DNA from: Alphaproteobacteria bacterium
GTDB taxonomy: Bacteria > Myxococcota_A > UBA796 > GCA-2862545
Assembly: GCA_020632885.1 (NCBI GenBank)
Contig: JACKEQ010000005.1
Location: 124,001 to 188,000, forward strand
Direction of reading: 5' to 3'
DNA: 64,000 bases
Positions 24,489 through 32,995 of this stretch are shown one piece after another; positions within the stretch are counted from its first letter, which is position 1; each line of letters begins with the position of its first letter. Both the position numbers and the translations under genes were made by a program. The notes beneath the pieces are model-generated. The model saw only the letters and a list, made by a program, of their open reading frames with translations. It did no database searches and was not told where the DNA came from.

Positions 24489-25422
24489 GACCCCTCACGA
24501 TCCGCGGGATCTCGACCGCCGGTACCGCGACCATGGCCCAGGCTCCGTCCACTTTCCGGGCCTCCGTGACCGCCACCGGGACGCCGTCCACCCGTACCTC
24601 GAGACGATCGCCCGCCTCGGCATCCTCCGCCGCGAGCCAGAGGACCCAACGGGTCGGCGACTCCATGCCCACGAGCTGGAGATCGCGTCCCTCGAGGGGG
24701 TAGCCCGACATGACCTCGTAGGTGACGACGACGCCACCCGACCAGCCCGCCATGCCCCGCCCCACGTGCCCGAGCGGCATCCCGGTCCGCTTGTCCACGA
24801 CGCCTTCGGGCGACGGCACGCGGCGCACCCGGGACGGCTGGAGCCCGAGGTCCACGAGAGAGAGCGGACTGCGAGACACCGGCGGCGACGGGCTCACGTA
24901 CGCGTCGACCTCCATCCGGAGGACCGTGACGTCTCCGTCGACGGCCGCCACCTGGTAGGGGTCGCCAGCCCCGAGGGTCTGGCCGGGCTCCACCTCCAGA
25001 CCCAGGTCGCGCACGCGCACGAGCCGAAGCGGACCGTCGAGCTCCGCCAGCTGGATGTCACCGTCGCATCCCTGGCCCCACATCACCGGCTCCCGGATCG
25101 CGAGGCGGGCGCGGGCCCCCGGCCGTACGAGCTCCTGGATCCCGAGGTCCTCCCCGGCGCAGGTCACGTGCACGGGTCCCGGCGGGACGCCGTCGAACGG
25201 CGCCGGGAGGAGGAGGTCGACCTGGGCAGGCCAGCCCAGGAGGCCCATCACGACCGGTCCGAGGAGCCTCGTCGCCACGGGGAGCGCCACCACACCGAGC
25301 GTCAGCAGCACCACCGCCGCCTGCACCCAGCCGGCGCGCCTCGACTCCGCCGGAGCGACGTGGTCGGGAGGGAGCTCGACGGCCTCGAAGGCCGCACGGA
25401 TCCTCGCGTCGAGATCGTTCAC
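24463..25422 (-). CDS. Probable anti-sigma factor, single-pass membrane protein
   Basis: A 319-residue protein with a short cytoplasmic N-terminus (about 30 residues, NDLDARIRAAFEAVELPP), one transmembrane helix (about 33-62, GWVQAAVVLLTLGVVALPVATRLLGPVVM) and a long extracytoplasmic beta-rich region. The GTG start overlaps the stop of the ECF sigma factor gene (GTGA). That arrangement is the signature of a sigma/anti-sigma pair: the N-terminus would hold the sigma factor until an extracytoplasmic signal releases it. No zinc-binding HxxxCxxC anti-sigma motif is present, so the role rests on topology and linkage. Confidence 0.6.
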   Translation of the reverse strand: MNDLDARIRAAFEAVELPPDHVAPAESRRAGWVQAAVVLLTLGVVALPVATRLLGPVVMGLLGWPAQVDLLLPAPFDGVPPGPVHVTCAGEDLGIQELVRPGARARLAIREPVMWGQGCDGDIQLAELDGPLRLVRVRDLGLEVEPGQTLGAGDPYQVAAVDGDVTVLRMEVDAYVSPSPPVSRSPLSLVDLGLQPSRVRRVPSPEGVVDKRTGMPLGHVGRGMAGWSGGVVVTYEVMSGYPLEGRDLQLVGMESPTRWVLWLAAEDAEAGDRLEVRVDGVPVAVTEARKVDGAWAMVAVPAVEIPRIVRGPTRAFVLP

Positions 25423-25868
25423 TTCGCAGCCTCCGCCGTCAGCCAGGCCTGCAGGGACTCCCGGCCCCTCCGCAGGTGGGACTGGACCGTGTTCGTGGGG
25501 GTCCCCGTGCGCTCACCGATCTCCGCCGTGGTCCAGCCCTCCACGAGGTGGAGGAACAGGACCTCGCGCTGGATGGGCGACAGCGTGAGCAGGCCGGCCC
25601 ACAGGGCGTCCGCCTCGATCAGACGCTCCGCCTCGGGGCCGACGACGCCGTCGTGCTCGACGAGGTCCACGAGCCCGCGCGAGGCCCCCCTCCGCCCGTC
25701 CAGCCAGGCGGAACGGATGGCGCGCAGCAGGTACGGGACGGACGAAGCCGGCCCGCCGGCCCGACGCACCCGGAGCCAGCCCTCCTGGAGGAGGTCGTCC
25801 GCCACCACCGGGTCGCCCGCGAGCGCCACGGCGTAGCGGAACCCCCGCTCCAGCATCGCGCGGTCCAT
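25419..25868 (-). CDS. ECF RNA polymerase sigma factor
   Basis: A 149-residue sigma factor with only the two core regions. Region 2 (AVALAGDPVVADDLLQEGWLRV) contacts the -10 element and core polymerase. Region 4 (LLTLSPIQREVLFLHLVEGWTTAEIGERTGTPTNTVQSHLRRGRE) is the helix-turn-helix for the -35 element. The gene starts at ATG 25868 behind a GGGGG purine run and is followed, with a GTGA overlap, by a membrane-anchored candidate anti-sigma factor. It therefore probably answers an envelope signal; no target promoters are obvious. Confidence 0.85.
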   Translation of the reverse strand: MDRAMLERGFRYAVALAGDPVVADDLLQEGWLRVRRAGGPASSVPYLLRAIRSAWLDGRRGASRGLVDLVEHDGVVGPEAERLIEADALWAGLLTLSPIQREVLFLHLVEGWTTAEIGERTGTPTNTVQSHLRRGRESLQAWLTAEAAK

Positions 25869-25917
25869 GTGTGTTCCCCCCGACCGGAAGACGCCGACGG
25901 ACCGCTCACGCGTGCAG

Positions 25918-27939
25918 TCAGCTCGAGAATCTCCCGGGACAGAGATCCATCGCAGCGGCCCACGGGTCCCCGGCATCCCGAACGACCGGGAACGTGAAGG
26001 GCAGCAGCAGCTCCGACACCGTCTCCGCCGGGTCCGCCGCGAGCACGAGCTGCTCCAGGATCCGCACGGCCAGCGGGTACCACCGGCCCGTCTCGCCCGA
26101 CCACGGCACCTGCACCCGCTTGGTGGCCGTGTCGCGACCCGCCTGCAGGAAGGCCACCTCCTCCGCCAGCACGCGCCGGAAGGTCGCCTCGCTCACCCGA
26201 CCGTGGGCCACCTCCGCCCAGATCTCCCACCGCGACCGCTCCGTCGTGGCCAGATCGTCCATCACCCGCACGAACACGGGCTCCCCGCGCGCGTCCCGCA
26301 GGCTCGCCGGCAACGCCACACAGCCCGTCCCGGCCAGCCAGGACGCGAGGTACTGGAGCGCCTGGAAGACGTTGTAGCGGACCTCTTCGGGGTCGCTGTT
26401 GCTGATGACGGCCGACTCTCCGGTGTCCGCCGCCAGGAGCGCCCGAGGGTAGAGGGGGTCCGACGCGTCGAGCCCCGCGACGTCCTCGCCCGCCACGAAC
26501 GCGCGCAGGCCCGCCAGCGCGGCCGGATCGGGCACCAGGGCGACGAGCAGCCGGTCGAGCACGCCAGGGTCCGCGGCCCTGCGGCGCCAGGCCTCCACCA
26601 GCGCGATGCCGATGCGCACGAAGTCCGGGTGCGCCACCCAGAAACCGTCGAGGCCCCGCCGGAGCTGGGTGACCACGTCGCGCACGTAGCCCACCATGGA
26701 CACCGCGAAGCTCGCGTCGTTGCCGTCCTCGAAGAGCGTGCCGTACATCCCGCCGATGCTCACGGCCCCCCGCGGCGCGAGGGTGCGCGCGAGCCGCACA
26801 TGGGACTCCTTGATGTGGTGGATGACGATGTCGGGGTCGGCCTTCACGGGGATCCGGTAGCCGGGGTCGTGCCGGAACAGGCGCGCGGTGGCCGCCAGGA
26901 AGTCGTGCCAGCCGAGCGACCCACCCGCGAAGTACGGGTGCAGCGCCTCGGCCATCTCGGCGATCCGGAAGATGGCCCGCGGGGTCTCGAAGACGATGAA
27001 CAGGCGTGTGCAGCCCACCGGGAAGCCCGGGTGACGGGCGGCGATCCGACGCTCGGTCGCCTCCACGAGGTCACGGACGTAGGCGGCCTCCTCCTCGTTC
27101 TCGAGCTTGGGCACGTAGAACACGAGCGCATCGGGCCGATCCCGGTTGAGCCACGCGTGGAGCACGAGATCCAGCAGGTGCAGCGGCAGGGGCTCCCCGT
27201 GGAGCTGGTGGGTGCCCGCCGGCAGCGCGAGGCCCGGCACGCGCTTGATGGGCACCGCGAGCCCCTCGGAGGCAAGCGCGTAGTGGCGTCCCCGCTCGTC
27301 CACGAGGTCGAGGGTGCGGGCGTAGCAGCCCGCGAGGTTCGCCGTCGCCTGGAGGAGGTCGCCCACGAACGGCGTCTTGCTGTCCTCGCTGTCCGCCCCC
27401 CAGCGGGGCACGCGGCCGGAGGCCTCCACGAGCTCCGCCACGATGGCGGGCTCGCCCGGACGCACGCGATGCAGCGCGTTCATCGCGTTGATGCACATCT
27501 TCGCGCTGTCGGGAGGCCCGAACAGGGTGACGGCCGTGCCCGCGATGGCCTCCGGCAGCGACACCGGCGTGCACGGGACGTCGACTCCCGAGGGCCCCAC
27601 CAGCACGCGTCCATCCGCGTCCCGACGGCCGATCGGGGTCGCCCAGGCGGGGTCGCGGTACTCCCGACCCGCGTTGGCCGCGGCGGCCTCGAGGGTCCAG
27701 GCGTCGAGCTGCGCACGGTCGGCCTTCCGACGGTCGAGCACCCGGGCCAGCCCGTCCCGGACGTCCAGGAAGACGTCCACCACGAGCCCGAGGGCTTCGG
27801 CCCCCTGGAGCTCCGGGAAGCGATCGAGGAGATCACCCTCCACGGTGAGACCCTCCACGCCCGGGACGTCGCGCTGGGTCGTGCGCAGCGCGTCGATCAG
27901 GGGCTGCGGGAGGTAGTCGAGGGTGGCGGACACGTGCAT
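25918..27939 (-). CDS. Malate synthase superfamily enzyme (AceB-like)
   Basis: A 673-residue enzyme. The central and C-terminal blocks follow malate synthase A, which condenses glyoxylate and acetyl-CoA to malate: LFIVFETPRAIFRIAEMAEAL (metal-ligand glutamate region), SIGGMYGTL, DGFWVAHPDFVRIG (compare GxWVAHPDLVP), and VRVMDDLATTERSRWEIW, which holds the catalytic aspartate near residue 560. It is longer than typical AceB (about 530 residues) and several motifs are altered, for example the RPRGWH arginine block is not obvious. It may act on other acyl-CoA/oxo-acid pairs. No isocitrate lyase gene is in the window. ATG 27939 is the natural start. Confidence 0.6.
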   Translation of the reverse strand: MHVSATLDYLPQPLIDALRTTQRDVPGVEGLTVEGDLLDRFPELQGAEALGLVVDVFLDVRDGLARVLDRRKADRAQLDAWTLEAAAANAGREYRDPAWATPIGRRDADGRVLVGPSGVDVPCTPVSLPEAIAGTAVTLFGPPDSAKMCINAMNALHRVRPGEPAIVAELVEASGRVPRWGADSEDSKTPFVGDLLQATANLAGCYARTLDLVDERGRHYALASEGLAVPIKRVPGLALPAGTHQLHGEPLPLHLLDLVLHAWLNRDRPDALVFYVPKLENEEEAAYVRDLVEATERRIAARHPGFPVGCTRLFIVFETPRAIFRIAEMAEALHPYFAGGSLGWHDFLAATARLFRHDPGYRIPVKADPDIVIHHIKESHVRLARTLAPRGAVSIGGMYGTLFEDGNDASFAVSMVGYVRDVVTQLRRGLDGFWVAHPDFVRIGIALVEAWRRRAADPGVLDRLLVALVPDPAALAGLRAFVAGEDVAGLDASDPLYPRALLAADTGESAVISNSDPEEVRYNVFQALQYLASWLAGTGCVALPASLRDARGEPVFVRVMDDLATTERSRWEIWAEVAHGRVSEATFRRVLAEEVAFLQAGRDTATKRVQVPWSGETGRWYPLAVRILEQLVLAADPAETVSELLLPFTFPVVRDAGDPWAAAMDLCPGRFSS

Positions 27940-27971
27940 GAGGCCTCCGAGAAGCCCCCTGTTATCCGCCC

Positions 27972-28415
27972 TCAGAAGGGATCGCCGAACTCCCGATCGT
28001 CACGACCGCCACCGCCGAAGAACCCATCGTCGTCACCGCCGGGGTTCCAGCCGCCCGCAGCCTCGCTCTCGAAGGTGCACTCGAGCTTCACGCGCATCGG
28101 CGTGGGGGACGACCGGAACGCCGCACCCACGATCAGCCGCGCCACACCGGCCTCCAGGGGCTTCACCCGGGGGTCGCTGTCGACATGGTGGAGGGTGACC
28201 TTCTCGCGGTCGACCGTGAACTCGACGGCCACGGTGCCGAACAGGTCGCCACCGGAGGAGAGCTTGGTGGCCGTGTGGAGGCGCTTGAGCTCCAGCTCGA
28301 CCTTGCCGACGGCGTCCAGCACGTCGCGCCAGCTGATCCGATCGAGGTTCCGGCGGCGCCCGGTGGCCTCGGAGGACACGACCACCTCGGGACGGCTCCA
28401 GCGGACGATGGCCAT
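27972..28415 (-). CDS. Hypothetical protein with Gly/Asp-rich tail
   Basis: A 147-residue soluble protein (MAIVRWSRPEVVVSSE ...). The middle part, KVTLHHVDSDPRVKPLEAGVARLIVGAAF, followed by PTPMRVKLECTFESE, gives a compact alpha/beta domain. It resembles in rhythm the C-terminal domains that energise gliding or TonB-type proteins (AgmX-like), but the match is too weak for a call. The last 25 residues are Gly/Asp/Phe-rich. It lies 10 bases after the SpoIIE phosphatase stop on the same strand, so the two are probably cotranscribed. Confidence 0.55.
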   Translation of the reverse strand: MAIVRWSRPEVVVSSEATGRRRNLDRISWRDVLDAVGKVELELKRLHTATKLSSGGDLFGTVAVEFTVDREKVTLHHVDSDPRVKPLEAGVARLIVGAAFRSSPTPMRVKLECTFESEAAGGWNPGGDDDGFFGGGGRDDREFGDPF

Positions 28416-28424
28416 GGGCGGCTC

Positions 28425-29168
28425 CTAGGCGACGGAGAGGATGAGCAGCGTGAGGTCGTCGTCGACCGCGGAGAGGTCGCCCGTGTGCTCGAGCACGAGG
28501 GCCTGCAGGGCGTTGCGGATGGCCGCGGGGCCGCCCTCGGCGTAGACCTCCGCCACCCGCTGCAGCTCGCGCTCGCCGAGCTCTTCGCCGCGGGAGTTCG
28601 TGGCCTCCGAGAACCCGTCGCTGAAGAACAGGACCTGGTCGCCCGACCTCAGCTCCAGCGCGGCCTCGGTGTAGCGGTGGGTGCGCACGCTGCCGATGGG
28701 AGGGTGCCCCTCGCCGCGCACGACCTCCACGAGCCCGTCGCGGACGAGCCGGGGAGCGGGGTGGCCCGCGTTCACGAGGTGCAGGACGCGCTTGTCGGGG
28801 TCGTAGCGCCCGACGATGCCCGAGATCAGGAACTCACCGTCGACGCACCCGAGCAGCGTGTGGCTCAGCAGGTTGGCGAGCATGAACGGCCGCAGGCCCT
28901 CGCCCATCCCGAGCCGCGCCATCTCCACCGCACCGGTGGCGACCGCCGTGACCATCCCGGCCGCCGGGCCGTGGCCGGTCACGTCGCCGAAGATCAGGAG
29001 CGCATCGGACTTCCCGAGGGGCGACAGGAGCCAGAAGTCGCCGCCGGTCTCCTCGAGGGGCCGGTAGAAGCTGCACGCGGACAGACCCCGGACCTCGGCG
29101 CCATCGGGCGTGACGAGGAGGGTCTGGACGTGGCCGGCAGTCTTCCCGGAGGCGACGGGGTGGCTCAT
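28425..29168 (-). CDS. SpoIIE-type (PP2C-like) serine phosphatase
   Basis: A 247-residue phosphatase with the SpoIIE/RsbU metal-binding motifs: ETGGDFW (about residue 41), IFGDVTGHGPAAGMVTA, GHPAPRL, and the closing DDDLTLLIL. Such enzymes dephosphorylate anti-sigma-factor antagonists of the SpoIIAA/RsbV type in partner-switching networks. No sensory domain is fused at the N-terminus beyond about 30 residues and no kinase or antagonist gene is adjacent. ATG 29168 has GGAGAA upstream. It is followed after 10 bases by a small hypothetical gene. Confidence 0.88.
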   Translation of the reverse strand: MSHPVASGKTAGHVQTLLVTPDGAEVRGLSACSFYRPLEETGGDFWLLSPLGKSDALLIFGDVTGHGPAAGMVTAVATGAVEMARLGMGEGLRPFMLANLLSHTLLGCVDGEFLISGIVGRYDPDKRVLHLVNAGHPAPRLVRDGLVEVVRGEGHPPIGSVRTHRYTEAALELRSGDQVLFFSDGFSEATNSRGEELGERELQRVAEVYAEGGPAAIRNALQALVLEHTGDLSAVDDDLTLLILSVA

Positions 29169-29220
29169 GCGCGTTCTCCGCCGACCGGTTTAGAGGAAGC
29201 GGACCTCGCGCGCAAGCCGG

Positions 29221-30144
29221 TCATTCCGCCCCCTCCAGGAAACGCACGCCGGTGAGCTGCATGGAGACGTCCCAGAGCCGGGCCGACACCGTGTCGTCCA
29301 GGCTGGACCGCGTCCGGCCCGTCTTCACCGGAGGACCGGCGAGCTCGCCGAGGCCCGCGGGCCCGAAGTAGTCGTCCGGAGCCACTTCCGGGTCGGTCGC
29401 CGCCCGCAGCGTGGGGAGCGCGCCTCCCGCCGCATCCTGGGCGAACAGGCGGTTCGCGGTGCCCATGAACCACGCCTTGAGCGAGCTGTTCTCCATCTCC
29501 GCGCCTGCGAGCTGCAGGTGTGTGGATGCGTAGCCGGGATGGCACGCCGCAGCGACGATCGGCTCGCCACCGGCGGCGCAACGGCGCGCGAGCTCGTGGG
29601 TGAACAGCAGGTTGGCGAGCTTGCTCTGCCCGTAGGCGACCCACTTCTGGTAGCTGCCCTCGCTCTGCAGGTCGTCGAAGCGGATGCGCCCCATGCGGTG
29701 GGCCTGGCTCGAGACGTTCACCACACGCGGCGCCGAGCCGGCGCGCAGGGCGTCGAAGAGGCGGCCCGTGAGCGCGAAGTGGCCGAGGTGGTTGGTGCCG
29801 ATCTGCATCTCGAAGCCCTGGGCCGTCTTGCGGTACGGGAGCGCCATGACCCCGGCGTTGTTGATGAGGAGGTCCAGCGGGCCCTCCCAGGCGTCCGCGA
29901 AGGCCGCGACGCTGTCGAGATCCGCCAGATCCAGGACCCGCACCTCGACCTCGGCGCCCCCGACCTCCGCGCGGATCGTGGCGGCCGCCTCCTCGCCCTT
30001 CTCCGCCGACCGGCACGCCAGGATCACCCTGGCGCCCGCACCCGCGAGGCCGTGGGCGGCCCAGAGGCCGATGCCGCTGTTGGCACCGGTGATCACCGCG
30101 GTGCGGCCGGTCTGATCGGGGATGTCGGCGAGGGACCAGGCCAT
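29221..30144 (-). CDS. Short-chain dehydrogenase, retinol/protochlorophyllide-reductase-like
   Basis: A 307-residue SDR with TGANSGIG (NADP loop), CRSAEKGE (NADPH-preferring arginine), NNAGVM, VNVSSQAH and YGQSK motifs. The long C-terminal part (ACHPGYASTHLQLAGAEME ... LFAQDAAGGALPTLRAATDPE) is that of the retinol dehydrogenase / protochlorophyllide oxidoreductase-like group, whose members reduce bulky hydrophobic carbonyls. It starts at ATG 30144 and is divergent from the OmpA gene. A link with the carotenoid oxygenase at 7.5 kb is conceivable but not supported by proximity. Confidence 0.85.
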   Translation of the reverse strand: MAWSLADIPDQTGRTAVITGANSGIGLWAAHGLAGAGARVILACRSAEKGEEAAATIRAEVGGAEVEVRVLDLADLDSVAAFADAWEGPLDLLINNAGVMALPYRKTAQGFEMQIGTNHLGHFALTGRLFDALRAGSAPRVVNVSSQAHRMGRIRFDDLQSEGSYQKWVAYGQSKLANLLFTHELARRCAAGGEPIVAAACHPGYASTHLQLAGAEMENSSLKAWFMGTANRLFAQDAAGGALPTLRAATDPEVAPDDYFGPAGLGELAGPPVKTGRTRSSLDDTVSARLWDVSMQLTGVRFLEGAE

Positions 30145-30209
30145 GGTGGCTCCGTGGATCGCGGGGAGACCCGTGCCTAACGCCCTGGCTGCTACGATGC
30201 CGACCGCCC

Positions 30210-31697
30210 ATGCTCGCCGTCCTCGCCAGCGCGCTCGCGCAGGACCCCACTCTCGACCTCCAGCGCTTCCTGCCCACGGGGGCCGCGCAGGGGTTCGTGA
30301 CGGTGCCGTCCGCCCGCCAGTGCCCGTCCCAGGGCTATGCGCTGGAGGCCCTCGGCCAGCTCGGTGGAGGCGGGTTCTACGGGGTCACGGAGTCCGGCGG
30401 GACCGTGACGGTGGAGCCCCGGGCCACCACGATCACCGCCCTGCACGTCCGCGGGGCCTATGGCGTCACCCGCGCCGTGGAGCTCGCCCTGCAGGCGCCC
30501 CTCGTGCAGGCCGTGGGCGGGAGCGGGATCGGCACGGGCGACGTCCGGCTGGCCGCGAGCCTCCGACCCCTGGCGGAGGACGTCCTCGGCGTGGTCGTGG
30601 AGCCGTTCGCGAGCTTTCCGTCCGGGACGGCGGGCCTGACGCGCTCCGTCGTCACTCCCGGCGCGCGCCTCGCGGTGTCGAAGAGCTTCGGGAAGGTGCA
30701 CGCCGCGGGCACCTTCGGCGGACGGTACCTGCCCGTGCCCGGCTGGCTGCCCCAGGAGGTCGGGGTGACCCACGAGATCCTCTTCGGGGCCGGAGTCGCC
30801 TGGGAGCCCTCCGCGTCGACCCACGCGGGCCTCGAGCTCACCGGTGCCGCCCTGGGGCCCACGCTCCGGTTCGCCAACGCCGAGGGCTACCGCGACGCGA
30901 TGCACCTCCCCATCGAGGCCGTGCTGGCCGGGCGCCACGCGCCGATCCCGACGATCGGGCTCGCGGGCGGGCTGGCGTTCGCGGTGGCCAGGGGCGTGGC
31001 CACGCCGGCCTGGCGGCTGTTCCTCGGGGTGACGCTCTCGGGTTCGCTGGAGGAACCCGAGCCGACCGCGTGGGTCCCCCCACCCGAGCCGGAGCTGGAG
31101 CCCCACCAGGGCCAGGCGGACCGCGACCGTGACCGGATCCCCGACGCCTGGGACGCGTGCCCCCTGGACCCCGAGGACTACGACGGCTTCCTCGATCACG
31201 ACGGGTGCCCCGAGCCCGACAACGACCAGGACGGCATCCCGGACCCGTGGGACATCTGCCCCGTGGATCCCGAGCTCTACAACGGCATCAAGGACGACGA
31301 CGGCTGCCCGGACGACCTCCGCGTCGTGCTCACCACCGACCGCATCCACATCCTCGAGCAGGTGCACTTCAGGCCAGGCTCCGCGGCCCTCGATCCGATC
31401 AGCCTGCCCGTGCTCGACGCCATCCTGAAGACCTTCGTGGAGCACCCCGAGATCGAGCGCGTGCGCATCGAGGGCCACACGGACGACACCGGGGATCCGA
31501 GGGCCAACCTCCGGCTCTCGGGCGACCGGGCGACGTCCGTGCTGCGCTGGCTGGTCGAGCACGGGGTGGACCCCGGCCGCCTGGAGGCCGAGGGCTTCGG
31601 CCCCTACTCCCCCATCGTGCCCAACGACTCCCCCCTCGGGCGCGAGCGCAACCGACGCGTGGAGCTCCACGTGCTCCGGGTCAGCGGGGAGCCTTGA
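30210..31697 (+). CDS. OmpA-family outer membrane protein with TSP3 calcium repeats
   Basis: A 495-residue cell-envelope protein. After a minimal leader (MLAVLASALAQ) residues about 15-290 form a probable beta-barrel (ARLAVSKSFGKVHAAGTFGGRY and similar strands). Residues about 305-370 hold thrombospondin type 3 calcium-binding repeats (DRDRDRIPDAWDACPLDPED, DNDQDGIPDPWDICP). Residues about 375-490 are the OmpA C-terminal peptidoglycan-binding domain (VHFRPGSAALDP, IEGHTDDTGDPRANLRLSGDRA, NRRVELHV). It would anchor the outer membrane to the wall. Its end overlaps the convergent FGE-like gene by 17 bases. Confidence 0.9.
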   Translation: MLAVLASALAQDPTLDLQRFLPTGAAQGFVTVPSARQCPSQGYALEALGQLGGGGFYGVTESGGTVTVEPRATTITALHVRGAYGVTRAVELALQAPLVQAVGGSGIGTGDVRLAASLRPLAEDVLGVVVEPFASFPSGTAGLTRSVVTPGARLAVSKSFGKVHAAGTFGGRYLPVPGWLPQEVGVTHEILFGAGVAWEPSASTHAGLELTGAALGPTLRFANAEGYRDAMHLPIEAVLAGRHAPIPTIGLAGGLAFAVARGVATPAWRLFLGVTLSGSLEEPEPTAWVPPPEPELEPHQGQADRDRDRIPDAWDACPLDPEDYDGFLDHDGCPEPDNDQDGIPDPWDICPVDPELYNGIKDDDGCPDDLRVVLTTDRIHILEQVHFRPGSAALDPISLPVLDAILKTFVEHPEIERVRIEGHTDDTGDPRANLRLSGDRATSVLRWLVEHGVDPGRLEAEGFGPYSPIVPNDSPLGRERNRRVELHVLRVSGEP

Positions 31698-32502
31698 TCG
31701 GACGGACGCAGCGCGCGCCGCTGCCGGGGTAGCCGAAGTGCGGGTCGTGGAACGTGCGCTGGCGCACGCGCGGGACCACGTCGCTTCCCACGCCCCCACC
31801 GCGCATCACGCGCAGCTCGTAGTCCATGGTCTCCTGGGGGCTGCCATCGCGCGGATGCACGTCGTAGGGCCGGTACCAGTCGTACAGCCACTCGATGACG
31901 TTCCCGCCCATGTCGCAGACGCCCTGCGGGGTGTCGCCCGCGGGGTGCGTGCACACCTCCCAGAGGCCGCCGCTGTCGCAGGAGTACACCCCGTCGCCCT
32001 GGTTGGTGTTCGAGCGCGTGCAGTCCGGCGGGGCCGAGCCCCACGGGTACTCGGCGTCCGCGCGCCCGCCCGACGCCGCCCACTCCCACTCGGACTCGCT
32101 CGGCAGGCGCCCCCCGAGCCACTTGCACACCTGCCAGGCGCGATCGTGATCCAGGCAGTTCACCGGGAAGCGCGCGTTGGCCTCCCCCTCCAGGCAGCCG
32201 TCACCCGGCGGCCGCGGCGAGCAGTGCCCGACGCGCACGCAGGTCTCGAACTGCTCCACCGTCACCTCGTGGCGCTGGATCTGGAACGGCGCCACGGTCA
32301 CGTCGTGGGCCGGACCCTCGTCCGCGATCACGGGCGGATCGGTGCCCATGCGGAACGTGGCCCCCGGGATGTCCACCCACTCGGGAGGCGGCTCGCGGAG
32401 GGTGGGGTCCTCGCAGACCTCGAGCGCGTCGGGATCCACGCGCAGGGTGCCACCCGAGCAGGCGAGCAGAGGGAGGAGGACGGGCCACATCGGGCGCAGC
32501 AT
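31681..32502 (-). CDS. Formylglycine-generating-enzyme-like (SUMF1) lipoprotein
   Basis: A 273-residue lipoprotein: MLRPMWPVLLPLLAC, with the lipobox cysteine at 15. The FGE-sulfatase domain fills the rest: WVDIPGATFRMGTD, HEVTVEQFETCV, PVNCLDHDRAWQVCKWLGGRLPSESEWEWAA, DMGGNVIEWLYDWY, and a C-terminal RVMRGGGVGSDV ... GARCVRP. In true FGE enzymes two catalytic cysteines convert a sulfatase cysteine to formylglycine; in bacteria most such domains are instead found in signalling or oxidoreductase proteins. No sulfatase gene is nearby, so a non-catalytic surface role is likely. It is followed by two small membrane-protein genes on the same strand. Confidence 0.82.
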   Translation of the reverse strand: MLRPMWPVLLPLLACSGGTLRVDPDALEVCEDPTLREPPPEWVDIPGATFRMGTDPPVIADEGPAHDVTVAPFQIQRHEVTVEQFETCVRVGHCSPRPPGDGCLEGEANARFPVNCLDHDRAWQVCKWLGGRLPSESEWEWAASGGRADAEYPWGSAPPDCTRSNTNQGDGVYSCDSGGLWEVCTHPAGDTPQGVCDMGGNVIEWLYDWYRPYDVHPRDGSPQETMDYELRVMRGGGVGSDVVPRVRQRTFHDPHFGYPGSGARCVRPIKAPR

Positions 32503-32506
32503 AGCG

Positions 32507-32971
32507 TCAGGAGAGCGCGCGCGCGCTCACGGCATGGGTGGGGTGGCCTGCGCCCTCGAGCACCGCCCGCAGGGCCGCGCGGTCGGAGTCGGCCAGCGGG
32601 AGCAGGTGCACGTCGAGGCCCGCGAGCTGCAGGCGATCGGGCCCGAGCCCGACGGGAGACGCCTCGGGGAGCCGGACGTGACGGCGTCCCAGGTGGAGCG
32701 TGCACGACGCACCCACCTCGAGCTCGAGGTGCTGCTCGCGGCCGCGGGCCACCAGCCAGGCGAGTGGCACGAGGAGGGCGGCGATCGGGGTGCCGCCGAG
32801 CACGAAGGGGTCCAGCCAGCCGAAGAGCCCGACCTCCGCACCGAGCACGCCGACGGCACCGAGCATCGGGGTGATCACGGCGACCCCCGCCACGCCCGGG
32901 AACGGCTCGAGGGGCACGACAGGCAGCCGGACGACCCAGGCCTCCCCGCTCTCCGCCTTCACGAGCCGCAT
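32507..32971 (-). CDS. Hypothetical membrane protein (two TM)
   Basis: A 154-residue protein. It starts with a short polar strand region (MRLVKAESGEAWVVRLPVVPLE), then has a hydrophobic hairpin of two membrane helices (about residues 27-73, VAGVAVITPMLGAVGVLG and GGTPIAALLVPLAWLVA), and ends in a soluble beta-rich domain (LELEVGASCTLHLGRRHVRLPE). No family is recognised. It lies five bases upstream of the FGE-like gene start region and 24 bases downstream of the next membrane gene, so the four genes 31681-33883 look like one transcription unit. Confidence 0.55.
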   Translation of the reverse strand: MRLVKAESGEAWVVRLPVVPLEPFPGVAGVAVITPMLGAVGVLGAEVGLFGWLDPFVLGGTPIAALLVPLAWLVARGREQHLELEVGASCTLHLGRRHVRLPEASPVGLGPDRLQLAGLDVHLLPLADSDRAALRAVLEGAGHPTHAVSARALS

Positions 32972-32995
32972 CCTGCCTCCCCCGTGATCGTACCC

